A stretch of DNA of 64,000 nt from Clostridium paraputrificum (lineage in GTDB: Bacteria > Bacillota > Clostridia > Clostridiales > Clostridiaceae): the NCBI RefSeq assembly GCF_900447045.1, contig NZ_UAWH01000005.1, forward strand, positions 124,001-188,000, read 5' to 3'. Positions 55,852-64,000 of this stretch are shown one piece after another; position 1 is the first letter of the stretch; every line of letters starts with the position of its first letter. Position numbers and translations under genes: made by a program. The notes under the pieces were generated by a model, which was given only the letters and a program-made list of their open reading frames with translations, had not been told where the DNA came from and did no database searches.

Positions 55852-56013
55852 TTATCTTCTAGAATTCATTTTTTGAGCTTTTCTTGCTCTTCTGCAATCA
55901 GGGCATCTTACAGGATCATTTTCAAATCCTTTTTCTTTAAAGAATTCTTGTTCACCTACAGTAAATACGAATTCCTTTCCACAATCTTTACATATAATCT
56001 TCTTATCTTCCAT
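55852..56013 (-). CDS. Small zinc-ribbon protein
   Basis: A 53-residue protein with two Cys pairs, CKDC (residues 8-11) and CPDC (37-40), spaced as a treble-clef/zinc ribbon, and a basic tail (RRARKAQKMNSRR). It matches the short clostridial zinc-ribbon family (zf-Tbcl-like). Its role is unknown; nucleic-acid binding is plausible. AAGGAGG lies 7 nt before the ATG; a near-consensus promoter lies upstream and a terminator follows. Confidence 0.8.
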   Translation of the reverse strand: MEDKKIICKDCGKEFVFTVGEQEFFKEKGFENDPVRCPDCRRARKAQKMNSRR

Positions 56014-56130
56014 TGATAAACCTCCTTAAAATTCATAGGATTATTTGACTTGATAATAATACCTCTCTTGAATTTTGAAGGGAAGTCTTAGTATCAGATA
56101 GAAAAATACCTACTTATTTTTATTATATTT

Positions 56131-56158
56131 ATTATACCATAATTGGAATTAAATTCAA
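56131..56158 (-). promoter_or_regulatory. Promoter of the zinc-ribbon gene
   Basis: On the minus strand: TTGAAT, 16 nt, TATAAT with TGG before it (extended -10). It implies a leader of about 110 nt. Confidence 0.65.
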
Positions 56159-56162
56159 CAAA

Positions 56163-57245
56163 CTATTTGTATATTTTAACAGATTTTTTGTGTTTAAAGT
56201 AATGGGTAGTAAAGGCTATTACAGGGATTATGATAAATGGTATAAGCAAAAATCCTTGCAATAATTTCAGCGAATAAAAAAGAAAGTACTGACCTTCTGT
56301 TAAGTACCATGAACATATAAAAACAAGAACACTGAATATGCCTATAAATATTTTTTTATTTTTTATTTTATCTTCATATAGTAATAGGATTCCATAAGAA
56401 GATAATAGGTATTTTATAAACCACATGCATACGCTTCTAAATATATAAAATATCTCACCAAATTCTAAAAAGTGTGCAATTTGTACCCTTTGAGCTTCAA
56501 TATATTCTGGGTAGAATATATTTCCTGCTCTTGCAGGACCAAAGAAAGTAATTATAGAAATAAGTGAGCTTATAACTAGAGAAACACAAATAATTAAAGA
56601 AAGAGAAACATCTGTTTTTAACCCTTTTTCCTTTGTTAAGAATTTTAAGAAAGGAAAAGAGATAGCTACTGAAGAAAGTGAACCAAGAACTAAAAATATA
56701 CATATCCAATTTCCTTTAGTCATACCTTCTCCTAATATTGGAAGTAAATAATTAAAATCTAGATATTTACTTACTAATGCTAATAAAGCGACATCCCCAA
56801 CTAATGTAAGTGTTACAGTAATAATTACTAATATTAGAATTGTGTTCATTTGCTTTGTTAATATATATGCTGCAGGAATTATCAAAAACAATAAGCAATA
56901 CCAGTTAGGCGTAGAAAGAAAGAAATTAGTGTGTATAGAACTTGCCTCTACAGAAGCAGATTCAACAGCACATGAAAATAAACCTACTGCAAATATAAAC
57001 ATATATATTTGGCCTAACCAATTGGATGATGAAAAGAAAATATCTTTTATATTAAATGTTTGAGATTTAATGCAAATATTTAAAAGATACATTGTAATAA
57101 TTATAAAAATTATTGAAGCAAAAAAAGCAAGAATCCAAGTATCTCTTCCCCCTAATCGGACAAATATAGAACTATAGCTTCTAAGGGCTATCATGCTACA
57201 TCCTAATATAAAAAACATAAAATGTTTACTTGATAATTTATCCAT
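56163..57245 (-). CDS. gerKB: Germinant receptor B subunit (GerKB-like)
   Basis: A 360-residue membrane protein with ten helices, of the GerAB/spore permease family (amino acid-polyamine-organocation fold). SSKHFMFFILGCSM at the N-terminus and GRDTWI near residue 33 are family features. It forms the transmembrane subunit of the germinant receptor in the inner spore membrane. It is divergent from gerKA, as in C. perfringens. GGAGG precedes the ATG. Expression is expected in the forespore, but no sigma-G promoter could be identified confidently. Confidence 0.92.
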   Translation of the reverse strand: MDKLSSKHFMFFILGCSMIALRSYSSIFVRLGGRDTWILAFFASIIFIIITMYLLNICIKSQTFNIKDIFFSSSNWLGQIYMFIFAVGLFSCAVESASVEASSIHTNFFLSTPNWYCLLFLIIPAAYILTKQMNTILILVIITVTLTLVGDVALLALVSKYLDFNYLLPILGEGMTKGNWICIFLVLGSLSSVAISFPFLKFLTKEKGLKTDVSLSLIICVSLVISSLISIITFFGPARAGNIFYPEYIEAQRVQIAHFLEFGEIFYIFRSVCMWFIKYLLSSYGILLLYEDKIKNKKIFIGIFSVLVFICSWYLTEGQYFLFYSLKLLQGFLLIPFIIIPVIAFTTHYFKHKKSVKIYK

Positions 57246-57338
57246 AATTAATACTGCCTCCTTTTAATTCAACATTAGTATTAACAAAAAAGGGAATATT
57301 AAACCTTCATAGAGGAATAATATCTTTGGGTGATGCTT

Positions 57339-58760
57339 ATGAAAAAAGATGTAGAATATGTTAAAAAGAGATTTGAGGGTGCATTTGACGTAAAATATAG
57401 GGAGATCATGACTTCATTAGGATTGTGCACTTTAGTCTTTATAGATGACTTATGTAGTGTTCAATTTATAAGTGAGTATATTGTTACGCCTTTAGGCAAG
57501 AAGGATTATAAATGTTGGAGTGTGGAAGATGTAATTCCTAATGTTTTAGGGATAAATATTGCAAACTACGCAAAGGATGTTGAAGATGCAATTCTTCATG
57601 TGTTATCAGGAGACGTAGTTTTATTATTTAATGACCATGAAAAAATAATTTATTGTGAAGTTAAAGGTTTTGTAAGAAGAGGTGTTGGTATACCAGTTAC
57701 AGAATCAGTAGTTAAAGGGCCAAGAGAAGGGTTCACAGAGTTATTTGTAGATAATGTTTCTTTAATTAGAAGAAAAATAAAGAACTCTGATTTAAAGTTT
57801 GAACCTATATATGTCGGTAATAGGAGTCAAACTGTTGTCTGTATTTCTTATATAAAAGGAATTGCACCAGATTATTTAATTGAACATGTAAAAGAGATAG
57901 TAAATAAATTAGATTTAAAATTTATATTAGATACTAATTATATTGAAGATGCCCTTAGAAAGAAGAAAAGTGTATTTGATACAGTAGGATATACTGAAAA
58001 GCCAGATGAAGTAGCAGCTAAGATGTTAGAAGGGAGAGTTGCCATATTAGTTGATGGGACTCCCTTTGTTATAACTGTACCATATTTCTTTTTGGAAAAT
58101 TTTCAAGCACCAGACGATTACTACTTAAATAAGTATTTTGTGAATTTCACAAGAGTAATTAGGTGGATTGCATTTTTCTTAGCTACATTTATGCCTGGTT
58201 TGTATGTTGCAATATTAACTCACCATTTTGCATTAATACCGTCCTTATTTGTATTTAGGTTGGCTGTTTCTAGAGCAGGAGTTCCATTACCTACAATAGT
58301 AGAGGTATTAATCATGATGGTGGCCTTTCAATTAATAAAGGAAGCAGGATTAAGGCTTCCGCAGCCAATTGGTGGAGCAATGAGTATAGTTGCAGGTTTA
58401 ATATTAGGTGATGCTGTAGTTGGTGCAGGTATAGCATCAAGAATAACAATAATTGTTGTAGCAATTAGCACATTAAGTTATTTCTTAACACCTAAGTTAT
58501 ATGGAGCTATGTCCATATGGTCTCTTATTATAACTGTGGTAAGTTCTATGTTTGGATTGCCAGGATTCTTTATAGTGGCTTTAGTTTTAATTGCAAAATT
58601 AGCAGATTTAGATACTGGAGGATATTCTTATTTGTTCCCTCTTGGTAGCGTAGAAACATATAAGTTTAAAGATATTATATTTAGAGGGGATTTAAGGCAT
58701 ATATCACAACATGTAGTAGAAAAGGGAGGGGAAGATAATAATGAAAAGAAAACTAGCTAG
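57339..58760 (+). CDS. gerKA: Germinant receptor A subunit (GerKA-like)
   Basis: A 473-residue GerAA-family protein: a soluble N-terminal domain (to about 250) with VKGPREGFTE and SQTVVCISYIKGIA, then five or six helices (about 280-430) including PGLYVAILTHHFALIP and a proline/glycine-rich segment (RAGVPLPTIVEVLIMM). It forms the oligomeric ion-conducting part of nutrient receptors. ATG 57339 is chosen for its spacing from GGGTGAT; ATG 57333 is possible. It overlaps gerKC by 20 bases. Confidence 0.93.
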   Translation: MKKDVEYVKKRFEGAFDVKYREIMTSLGLCTLVFIDDLCSVQFISEYIVTPLGKKDYKCWSVEDVIPNVLGINIANYAKDVEDAILHVLSGDVVLLFNDHEKIIYCEVKGFVRRGVGIPVTESVVKGPREGFTELFVDNVSLIRRKIKNSDLKFEPIYVGNRSQTVVCISYIKGIAPDYLIEHVKEIVNKLDLKFILDTNYIEDALRKKKSVFDTVGYTEKPDEVAAKMLEGRVAILVDGTPFVITVPYFFLENFQAPDDYYLNKYFVNFTRVIRWIAFFLATFMPGLYVAILTHHFALIPSLFVFRLAVSRAGVPLPTIVEVLIMMVAFQLIKEAGLRLPQPIGGAMSIVAGLILGDAVVGAGIASRITIIVVAISTLSYFLTPKLYGAMSIWSLIITVVSSMFGLPGFFIVALVLIAKLADLDTGGYSYLFPLGSVETYKFKDIIFRGDLRHISQHVVEKGGEDNNEKKTS

Positions 58761-59856
58761 CATTTTATCTATTATTATCTTTTCAATTTTATTTATAGGT
58801 TGTTTTAACTATAGAGAAATAAATAAAATTACATTTGCAACATCAATAATATTTGATAGAGATGAATATGATAATGTGATTTTGTACATAGACTGTGTAA
58901 GACCATATAGAAATGCCAATGAAAGTTCAGATAGAGGTAGAAGAGTTATTTTTAAGGGAACAGGTAAAACTTCATTGGAGGCTATTAGGGAAATGAACGT
59001 AAAATCAAGTAACAGAATAAACTTTAGTCAAGTAAGAGCTTACATATTTACAGAACAAGCAGCAAGAAAGGGTGTAAAAAAGTATATTGACTTAATTAAT
59101 AATGATCAAGAGTTTGGGTTTAAACCATATATGTTTACGTATTTTGGAGATGTAGATACATTACTAGATGTTACTAGTAATGATGAAGAATATCTTGGAT
59201 TATATTTAGATCAACTAGTAGAGAAAAATAGAAATAATGCAAAAGTAATTAGCGCAAATGTTAATGATTATATAACAAAAAGTTTAGTAGCAAGTAATAT
59301 AAGTTATATGGGGGCTTTTATTATAAATGAGGATGCTTTAGATAAGAAGATAGAGTTAAATGGTGGAGTTATAATGAAAGATAACCATATGATAGATAGA
59401 TTGGAACAAAAGGATGTAGTAAGTTATAATCTTTTAACTAGGAGAGTAAATGATGGGACTTTAGAAATTCCTAATCCAGATGAAAAAGATAAGTTTGTTA
59501 CACTAGATATATTAGAAGATAATCTTAATACAAAGGTAAGAATAGATGGGGATAAAGTAATATTAGAAAAGAATATAAATTTAAAGGTATCTATAGGTGA
59601 AATACAAGGAAGCTTGATTGTTGATGATGAGGCTTTAGAAACTTTAAAAGTTGATGAAGAAGAAAAAATAAAGATATATTTAAATGATTTCTTTAAAAAT
59701 TATAAGGAAAAAGGAATAGATATATTAGGAGTTAGAAGGTTGGTAGAGGAATATTATCCTGTAAATAGTGTTGAGGATATATTAGGTTCCACAGAATTAA
59801 AATTAAATATTGACCTGGTAATAGATGGAAGCAGTTTGGTTAGAGATAGTTTATAA
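58741..59856 (+). CDS. gerKC: Germinant receptor C subunit, lipoprotein (GerKC-like)
   Basis: A 371-residue GerAC-family lipoprotein. The signal peptide ends in a lipobox (LFIGC, Cys about residue 21), followed by NYREINKITFATSI, a family hallmark, and a three-domain soluble body. It overlaps the end of gerKA by 20 bases, with GGAGG inside gerKA, so the two are co-translated. Confidence 0.93.
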   Translation: MKRKLASILSIIIFSILFIGCFNYREINKITFATSIIFDRDEYDNVILYIDCVRPYRNANESSDRGRRVIFKGTGKTSLEAIREMNVKSSNRINFSQVRAYIFTEQAARKGVKKYIDLINNDQEFGFKPYMFTYFGDVDTLLDVTSNDEEYLGLYLDQLVEKNRNNAKVISANVNDYITKSLVASNISYMGAFIINEDALDKKIELNGGVIMKDNHMIDRLEQKDVVSYNLLTRRVNDGTLEIPNPDEKDKFVTLDILEDNLNTKVRIDGDKVILEKNINLKVSIGEIQGSLIVDDEALETLKVDEEEKIKIYLNDFFKNYKEKGIDILGVRRLVEEYYPVNSVEDILGSTELKLNIDLVIDGSSLVRDSL

Positions 59857-59990
59857 AAATCATATAATTAAAATAAATTTTAATAAAAAATTAGATGTTA
59901 TTGAAAATAAATGGTAAATAAAGTATTATATATGTATATGGAGTGATTAAATTATATTATAGTTCAATCCATATTAGGTGGGGTGTTAAA

Positions 59991-61070
59991 ATGGGAGAAT
60001 ATAAAGAAAGATATGAGAAGTTAAAGAAAGAATATGAAACATATCAAAGTTTTGTTGAACTGCAAATGCAAAAACTATCTAATAGAAATATGAAGTTAGA
60101 AAAAGATATGAATGCTTTAACAAATATTGTTGAAATAAGTAAGTATATAAATTCATTTTTAAGTGATGAAAATTTAATTGCTATGATAAATGATATGATT
60201 CTTGGCTTATTGGGAGTTTCTAAATCAACAATTTTACTAGAGGAGAACGGTGAATTAGTGGTTAAAGCTACTAATATAAAAGAAAAGGATATTTGTTGGA
60301 GCAATGATGAATATAATTACATAAGGATAGGAAAGAGTTATCTTATAAATTCTAAAGAAGCACTAAGAGTTTATAGTGAATATGATTTGGAAATACGATC
60401 AGCAATGGGGATGCCTATTAAAATTAGGGATAAATTTATAGGTTTCATAGTTGTAGAACATAGCGTTTATAATTTCTTAGATTTAGAGCATGAAAAGTTT
60501 TTAAGGTCAATAGCAAATCAAATTGCTGTTGCAATAGAAAATTCTATGCTTTATAGGGAGTTACAGCAGACTGCAAAAATGGATCCATTACTTGGTGTGT
60601 ATAACAGGAAATATTTCTTTCAAGTTGCAGAAAAGCATAATAAAGAAAATCCAGATAAAGAATATGCAATAGTAATGGTTGACTTAGATAACTTTAAAAA
60701 GTTTAACGACACATATGGGCATCAATTTGGAGATGAAATATTAATTAGAACAACTGAAGTTATAAAAAATATGTTAGAACCTGATGATATAATAGCACGT
60801 TATGGTGGTGAGGAGATTATAATATATATTAATAACGTCTTAGGTGTAATGGATGTTTATAATAGAATAGAAGCCATCAGAGAGAGTGTTGAGAATAATA
60901 AGGTTATAAAAGATAATATAGCAAGAAGTATTACAGCAAGTTTTGGTATAGGATATTATCCTAAGGATGGAAAAGATATAAGTGAAGTAATAAAGGTAGC
61001 AGATAAGTTTTTATATAGAAGTAAAGCAATGGGAAAGAATATGGTATTAATATCAGATTTTTTGAAGTAG
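59991..61070 (+). CDS. GAF-domain diguanylate cyclase
   Basis: A 359-residue soluble protein: an N-terminal coiled coil (about 1-50), a GAF-type sensory domain (about 60-185) and a GGDEF domain (about 200-355) with DPLLGVYNRKYF, MVDLDNFKKFND and the active-site loop RYGGEEI. The last residue of the GGDEF motif is Ile, not Phe, but the catalytic Glu is kept. No RxxD inhibitory site lies five residues before the loop. It should make c-di-GMP in response to a GAF ligand. ATG 59991 follows AGGTGGGG by 7 nt; the upstream codon at 59943 is rejected. Confidence 0.9.
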   Translation: MGEYKERYEKLKKEYETYQSFVELQMQKLSNRNMKLEKDMNALTNIVEISKYINSFLSDENLIAMINDMILGLLGVSKSTILLEENGELVVKATNIKEKDICWSNDEYNYIRIGKSYLINSKEALRVYSEYDLEIRSAMGMPIKIRDKFIGFIVVEHSVYNFLDLEHEKFLRSIANQIAVAIENSMLYRELQQTAKMDPLLGVYNRKYFFQVAEKHNKENPDKEYAIVMVDLDNFKKFNDTYGHQFGDEILIRTTEVIKNMLEPDDIIARYGGEEIIIYINNVLGVMDVYNRIEAIRESVENNKVIKDNIARSITASFGIGYYPKDGKDISEVIKVADKFLYRSKAMGKNMVLISDFLK

Positions 61071-61108
61071 AAAAAAGCACTCTTAATTTATAGGAGTGCT
61101 TTTATTGT
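61071..61108 (+). terminator. Terminator after the diguanylate cyclase
   Basis: 10-bp stem AAAAGCACTC / GAGTGCTTTT with an 11-nt loop, followed by ATTG and T-rich sequence. Confidence 0.85.
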
Positions 61109-61470
61109 TTATATATAAGTAAAATAGATTTTTAAATATGAATTTAAATGATAAATATTTTAAAAAAATGGGAATATATATTAGTAAGGGTAATAAAAGT
61201 TTCCTGATAGAAAGTTCAGGTATAATTTATGTTGATAAATATTATCCTGTTTAAGGTTAAATAGAATCGGTGAAAAGGTAGCCGTATATCAAGTAATTAT
61301 TTAGAAATTAATAACTATATAGAGGTGGTTATAAACTAGGGGATTAGGGTAGTATTTAATGTATTAGAAGAAAAGGATATTTTTTTAATTTAAATTGTAA
61401 AAATATTCTGAATATTATATAATTAGTCTAACGATTTATATCGTAAAAAAATAAATAAGGAGTGGTCCTA
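61109..61470. other. 0.36-kb gap upstream of the small P-loop gene
   Basis: AT-rich. A 38-codon open frame (61138-61254) has no ribosome site and is not called. No known riboswitch or T-box sequence was recognised. A promoter at 61395-61423 serves the next gene. Confidence 0.5.
61395..61423 (+). promoter_or_regulatory. Promoter of the small P-loop gene
   Basis: TTGTAA, 17-nt spacer, TATAAT; predicted transcription start near 61430. Confidence 0.6.
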
Positions 61471-61881
61471 ATGATTCAAGTATTTTGTAACAAGAGAGGC
61501 TCAGGAAAAACTAAGAAGCTAATTGATTTAGCAAATGGTCAGCTATTAAGATCTAAGGGGGATTCAGTTTACATTGATGATGATTCCAGTTACATTAGGC
61601 AGGTGGACAGAAGGATTAGATTTATATCAACAGGGGAATTTGGCATAATGGATTGTGAAAGTTTCTATGGTTTGATTTGTGGGATTATTTCAGAAAACTA
61701 TGATATAGAAAATATCTATATTGATGGGGTTTTAAACATTGTTTCATGTGGTATAAAGGATACAGCTTATTTATTTAAAAAAATATATGATTTATCAAAT
61801 AAATACAATTTTAATGTGTATATGAATATTAATTATGCAGAAGAAGAGATACCGGAGTTTATTAAAGAATACGTCGCTTAA
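61471..61881 (+). CDS. Small P-loop protein of unknown function
   Basis: A 136-residue protein starting with a Walker A-like CNKRGSGKTKK (residues 6-16), then IYIDDDSSYIR, and a Walker B-like hydrophobic run IENIYIDGVLNIV near 85-97. It looks like a minimal single-domain NTPase or ATP-binding protein; no function is known to me. AAGGAG lies 7 nt before ATG 61471. It has its own promoter and terminator, just upstream of tyrS. Confidence 0.7.
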   Translation: MIQVFCNKRGSGKTKKLIDLANGQLLRSKGDSVYIDDDSSYIRQVDRRIRFISTGEFGIMDCESFYGLICGIISENYDIENIYIDGVLNIVSCGIKDTAYLFKKIYDLSNKYNFNVYMNINYAEEEIPEFIKEYVA

Positions 61882-61916
61882 AATGAAAACAATTACGTTT
61901 TATATAGATTAGCTTT

Positions 61917-61950
61917 AAAAGAGAGGGGGGAAGCCCTCTCTTTTTCTTTC
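61917..61950 (+). terminator. Terminator between the P-loop gene and tyrS
   Basis: 11-bp stem AAAAGAGAGGG / CCCTCTCTTTT, 6-nt loop, then TTTTTCTTTC. Confidence 0.9.
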
Positions 61951-62024
61951 TTGATAAAAGAGGTCATTAAGGTTATACTAATAAATATATATTGAAAAAT
62001 GGAATTGTATTAGGAGGTAAAAAA

Positions 62025-63245
62025 ATGTCTAATGTATTAGATGAGTTATTGGATCGTGGATACATAAAGCAATTTACTCATGAAGCGGAAACAAGAGAGT
62101 TGCTAGAAAAGGAGAAAATAACTTTTTATATAGGATTTGATCCAACAGCTGATAGTTTACATGTTGGTCATTTTATAGCGTTAATGTTTATGGCTCACAT
62201 GCAAAGAGCTGGACATAGACCAATTGCTTTACTTGGTGGTGGAACTGCTATGGTAGGAGATCCAAGTGGTAAAACTGATATGAGAAAGATGCTTACAAAG
62301 GAGCAAATACAACATAATGTTGATTCTATTAAGAAGCAAATGGAAAGATTCATAGACTTCTCAGATGATAAAGCTATATTAGTAAATAACGGAGAGTGGT
62401 TATTAAATCTTAACTATGTTGATTTCTTAAGAGATGTAGGTACTCACTTCTCTGTAAATAGAATGTTATCAGCAGAATGTTTTAAACAAAGATTAGAAAA
62501 GGGATTATCTTTCTTAGAATTTAACTATATGCTAATGCAAGGATATGATTTTTACGTATTAAATCAAAAATATGGATGTAAAATGGAATTAGGTGGAGAC
62601 GATCAATGGTCTAATATGATTGCTGGTGTTGAGTTAGTTAGAAGAAAGGCACAAGGAGAAGCTTTTGCAATGACTTGTACTTTACTAACTAATAGTCAAG
62701 GTCAAAAAATGGGGAAAACAGTAGGGGGAGCTTTATGGTTAGATGCTGAAAAAACATCACCATTTGATTTCTATCAATACTGGAGAAATGTTGACGATGC
62801 AGATGTAGAAAAATGTTTAGCATTATTAACATTCGTACCAATGGATGAAGTAAGAAGACTTGGTTCACTTGAAGGTGCTCAAATAAATGAAGCTAAGAAG
62901 GTTCTTGCATATGAAGTAACTAAGTTAGTTCATGGAGAAGAGGAAGCTAAAAAGGCTCAAGATGCGGCTAATGCTTTATTCTCTGGTGGAGCAGATATGA
63001 GTAATGTTCCAACAGTTACTGTATCAAGAGATGTACTAGGAACTTCACTTCTTGATGTTTTAGCTAATAATAAGATAGTTCCATCTAAGTCAGAAGGAAG
63101 AAGATTAATTCAACAAGGTGGATTATCAATTAATGGCGAAAAGGTTGTTGAGGTATCTAGAGCATTAACAGAAGAAGACTTTAAAGATGGTTCTGCTTTA
63201 ATAAAAAGAGGTAAAAAGAATTATAATAAAATTGAGTTAGCATAG
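62025..63245 (+). CDS. tyrS: Tyrosine-tRNA ligase
   Basis: A 406-residue class Ic synthetase: [15 protein letters not shown] (HIGH-type site, HVGH), the tyrosine pocket MQGYDFY and [13 protein letters not shown] as the KMSKS variant, and a C-terminal S4 RNA-binding domain (about 340-400). ATG 62025 follows AGGAGG by 7 nt; an upstream in-frame codon at 61992 is rejected. No T-box leader is seen between the preceding terminator and the start, although tyrS is often T-box controlled in Firmicutes. Confidence 0.97.
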   Translation: MSNVLDELLDRGYIKQFTHEAETRELLEKEKITFYIGFDPTADSLHVGHFIALMFMAHMQRAGHRPIALLGGGTAMVGDPSGKTDMRKMLTKEQIQHNVDSIKKQMERFIDFSDDKAILVNNGEWLLNLNYVDFLRDVGTHFSVNRMLSAECFKQRLEKGLSFLEFNYMLMQGYDFYVLNQKYGCKMELGGDDQWSNMIAGVELVRRKAQGEAFAMTCTLLTNSQGQKMGKTVGGALWLDAEKTSPFDFYQYWRNVDDADVEKCLALLTFVPMDEVRRLGSLEGAQINEAKKVLAYEVTKLVHGEEEAKKAQDAANALFSGGADMSNVPTVTVSRDVLGTSLLDVLANNKIVPSKSEGRRLIQQGGLSINGEKVVEVSRALTEEDFKDGSALIKRGKKNYNKIELA

Positions 63246-63283
63246 TTTATATTATATGAATTTCATAAAAAGTATAAAGAAGT

Positions 63284-63326
63284 GGGCTGTTACACTAAAT
63301 AATTAGTGTAACAGCCCTTTTTATTC
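63284..63326 (+). terminator. Terminator after tyrS
   Basis: 15-bp perfect stem GGGCTGTTACACTAA / TTAGTGTAACAGCCC, ATAA loop, then TTTTTATTC. Confidence 0.95.
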
Positions 63327-63352
63327 TTTAGAAAATTATAAAATTTTAATTT

Positions 63353-63982
63353 CTATTTTACTTGTGAAGTTATATAGTTATTTACGTTTTCAATTACTTC
63401 ACTTTCACCTACATAGACAATAATATCTCCATTTTTTATAGCAAGATAAGGTCCTGGTGACAGATATAATTTACCTTCTCTCTTAACTCCAATTATTGTA
63501 GCACCTGTATTATTCCAGAAATTAAGTTCACCTAAAGTTTTTCCAATAATTAAGCTGTTAGGTTCTACTAAGCTTTCATAAGGAACTATTAATCCTACAT
63601 TTCTAAGTTGGGTAGCAAATTCAATAAGATCATTAATTTTATTTTCAAGTTTACTTTCAAGTTTCTTTTTATCTTCAATTAATGAATATATATCATGCTT
63701 AATTGTAGCAAATTCATTTTTTGTTTTAAATTTTTCAAGAAATGAACTAGCATTGGTTTTACTTTTTATAGTTATACCACTTTTCTCTTCAACAACTACT
63801 ACGTCCATATCTTGTAGTAAAGCGATAGATCGTCTTATAGTCTCAGGAGAAACATTATAAATGCCAACTAGAGTTGAACGACCAGATAGCTTTTTACCTT
63901 CAATAAAGTCACCATTTACTATTCTTGATGCTATATCTAATGCAATCTTTAAATAGGCAGGTGAATTTGTTCGCCTTGACAT
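63353..63982 (-). CDS. GntR-RCK_C regulator, BusR-like c-di-AMP sensor
   Basis: A 209-residue transcription factor: a GntR-type winged helix (about 1-75) with GRSTLVGIYNVSPETIRRSI, a coiled coil (about 95-125) and a C-terminal RCK_C/TrkA_C domain (about 130-205) with LGELNFWNNTGATIIGVKR and GDIIVYVG. The same layout occurs in BusR of lactococci and streptococci, where c-di-AMP binding to RCK_C drives repression of an osmolyte transporter. Whether this protein binds c-di-AMP is inferred. GGAGG precedes the ATG. Its target is not evident; genes upstream lie beyond the window. Confidence 0.85.
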   Translation of the reverse strand: MSRRTNSPAYLKIALDIASRIVNGDFIEGKKLSGRSTLVGIYNVSPETIRRSIALLQDMDVVVVEEKSGITIKSKTNASSFLEKFKTKNEFATIKHDIYSLIEDKKKLESKLENKINDLIEFATQLRNVGLIVPYESLVEPNSLIIGKTLGELNFWNNTGATIIGVKREGKLYLSPGPYLAIKNGDIIVYVGESEVIENVNNYITSQVK

Positions 63983-64000
63983 GATGATACCTCCACATAA

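Noticed and set aside
61138-61254. A 38-codon open frame
   Set aside because: It has no ribosome site upstream and no promoter in a suitable place; it is kept only as a note.
61200-61300. Possible c-di-GMP or cobalamin riboswitch (CGGTGAAAAGGTAGCCG)
   Set aside because: Only a few bases resemble either consensus; the conserved cores and paired stems are missing.
61882-62024. Possible T-box leader for tyrS
   Set aside because: The space is short, contains the preceding gene's terminator, and no T-box sequence (AGGGTGGNACCGCG-like) is present. The trpS upstream region was checked with the same result.

Overview
The window is low-G+C (roughly 30% G+C by eye), uses AGA for most arginines, has strong AGGAGG-type ribosome sites and many TTG/GTG starts, and carries spore-germinant receptor genes. 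Together these point to an endospore-forming Clostridium (sensu stricto). The divergent gerKB / gerKA-gerKC arrangement is the one known from C. perfringens, but the species cannot be fixed from the sequence alone. No rRNA, tRNA or CRISPR array was recognised.

Layout. 1-12.8 kb: the end of a ROK sugar kinase; a giant (about 2,790 residue) cyclic beta-1,2-glucan synthase-like enzyme; a membrane-anchored SGNH-fold protein lacking its catalytic residues; two HAD phosphatases; a P-loop ATPase; and a small acidic protein. 12.9-16.1 kb: prfC, an orphan family 2 glycosyltransferase and a divergent protein that may carry a ribbon-helix-helix fold. 16.1-30.6 kb: a complete Wzx/Wzy exopolysaccharide operon. 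It has a chain-length/tyrosine-kinase/phosphatase trio, a four-gene set matching the diacetylbacillosamine pathway (dehydratase, aminotransferase, phosphosugar transferase, acetyltransferase), three glycosyltransferases, flippase, polymerase and a UDP-glucose dehydrogenase. Its 0.9-kb leader contains two exact and one near-exact Spo0A box. 30.8-34.0 kb: an N-acetylhexosamine kinase-like gene, an LCP ligase and galE. 34.0-34.9 kb: a decayed IS30-type element. 35.0-46.6 kb: an autolysin with choline-binding-type repeats, then a second Wzx/Wzy cluster with LicD and a sulfotransferase-like protein. 46.8-47.7 kb: a second decayed IS30-type transposase. 47.8-54.9 kb: brnQ, galU, trpS and a choline operon (LicA/LicC-type fusion, licB, licC). 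54.9-64 kb: small genes, an ECF S-component, the gerK germinant receptor, a diguanylate cyclase, a small P-loop protein, tyrS and a GntR-RCK_C (BusR-like) regulator.

How the parts fit. LicB should import choline. The LicA domain of the fusion would phosphorylate it, LicC would make CDP-choline, and LicD in the second cluster would place phosphocholine on that glycan. The autolysin between the two clusters has the aromatic GW repeats that bind choline. The window therefore appears to encode a full make-and-bind phosphocholine surface system resembling the pneumococcal one, combined with a candidate sulfotransferase and split by IS remnants. galU, galE, the UDP-glucose dehydrogenase and the hexosamine kinase would supply nucleotide sugars, and the LCP protein could attach product to the wall. 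Function calls rest on motifs and gene context read by eye; no database search was run.
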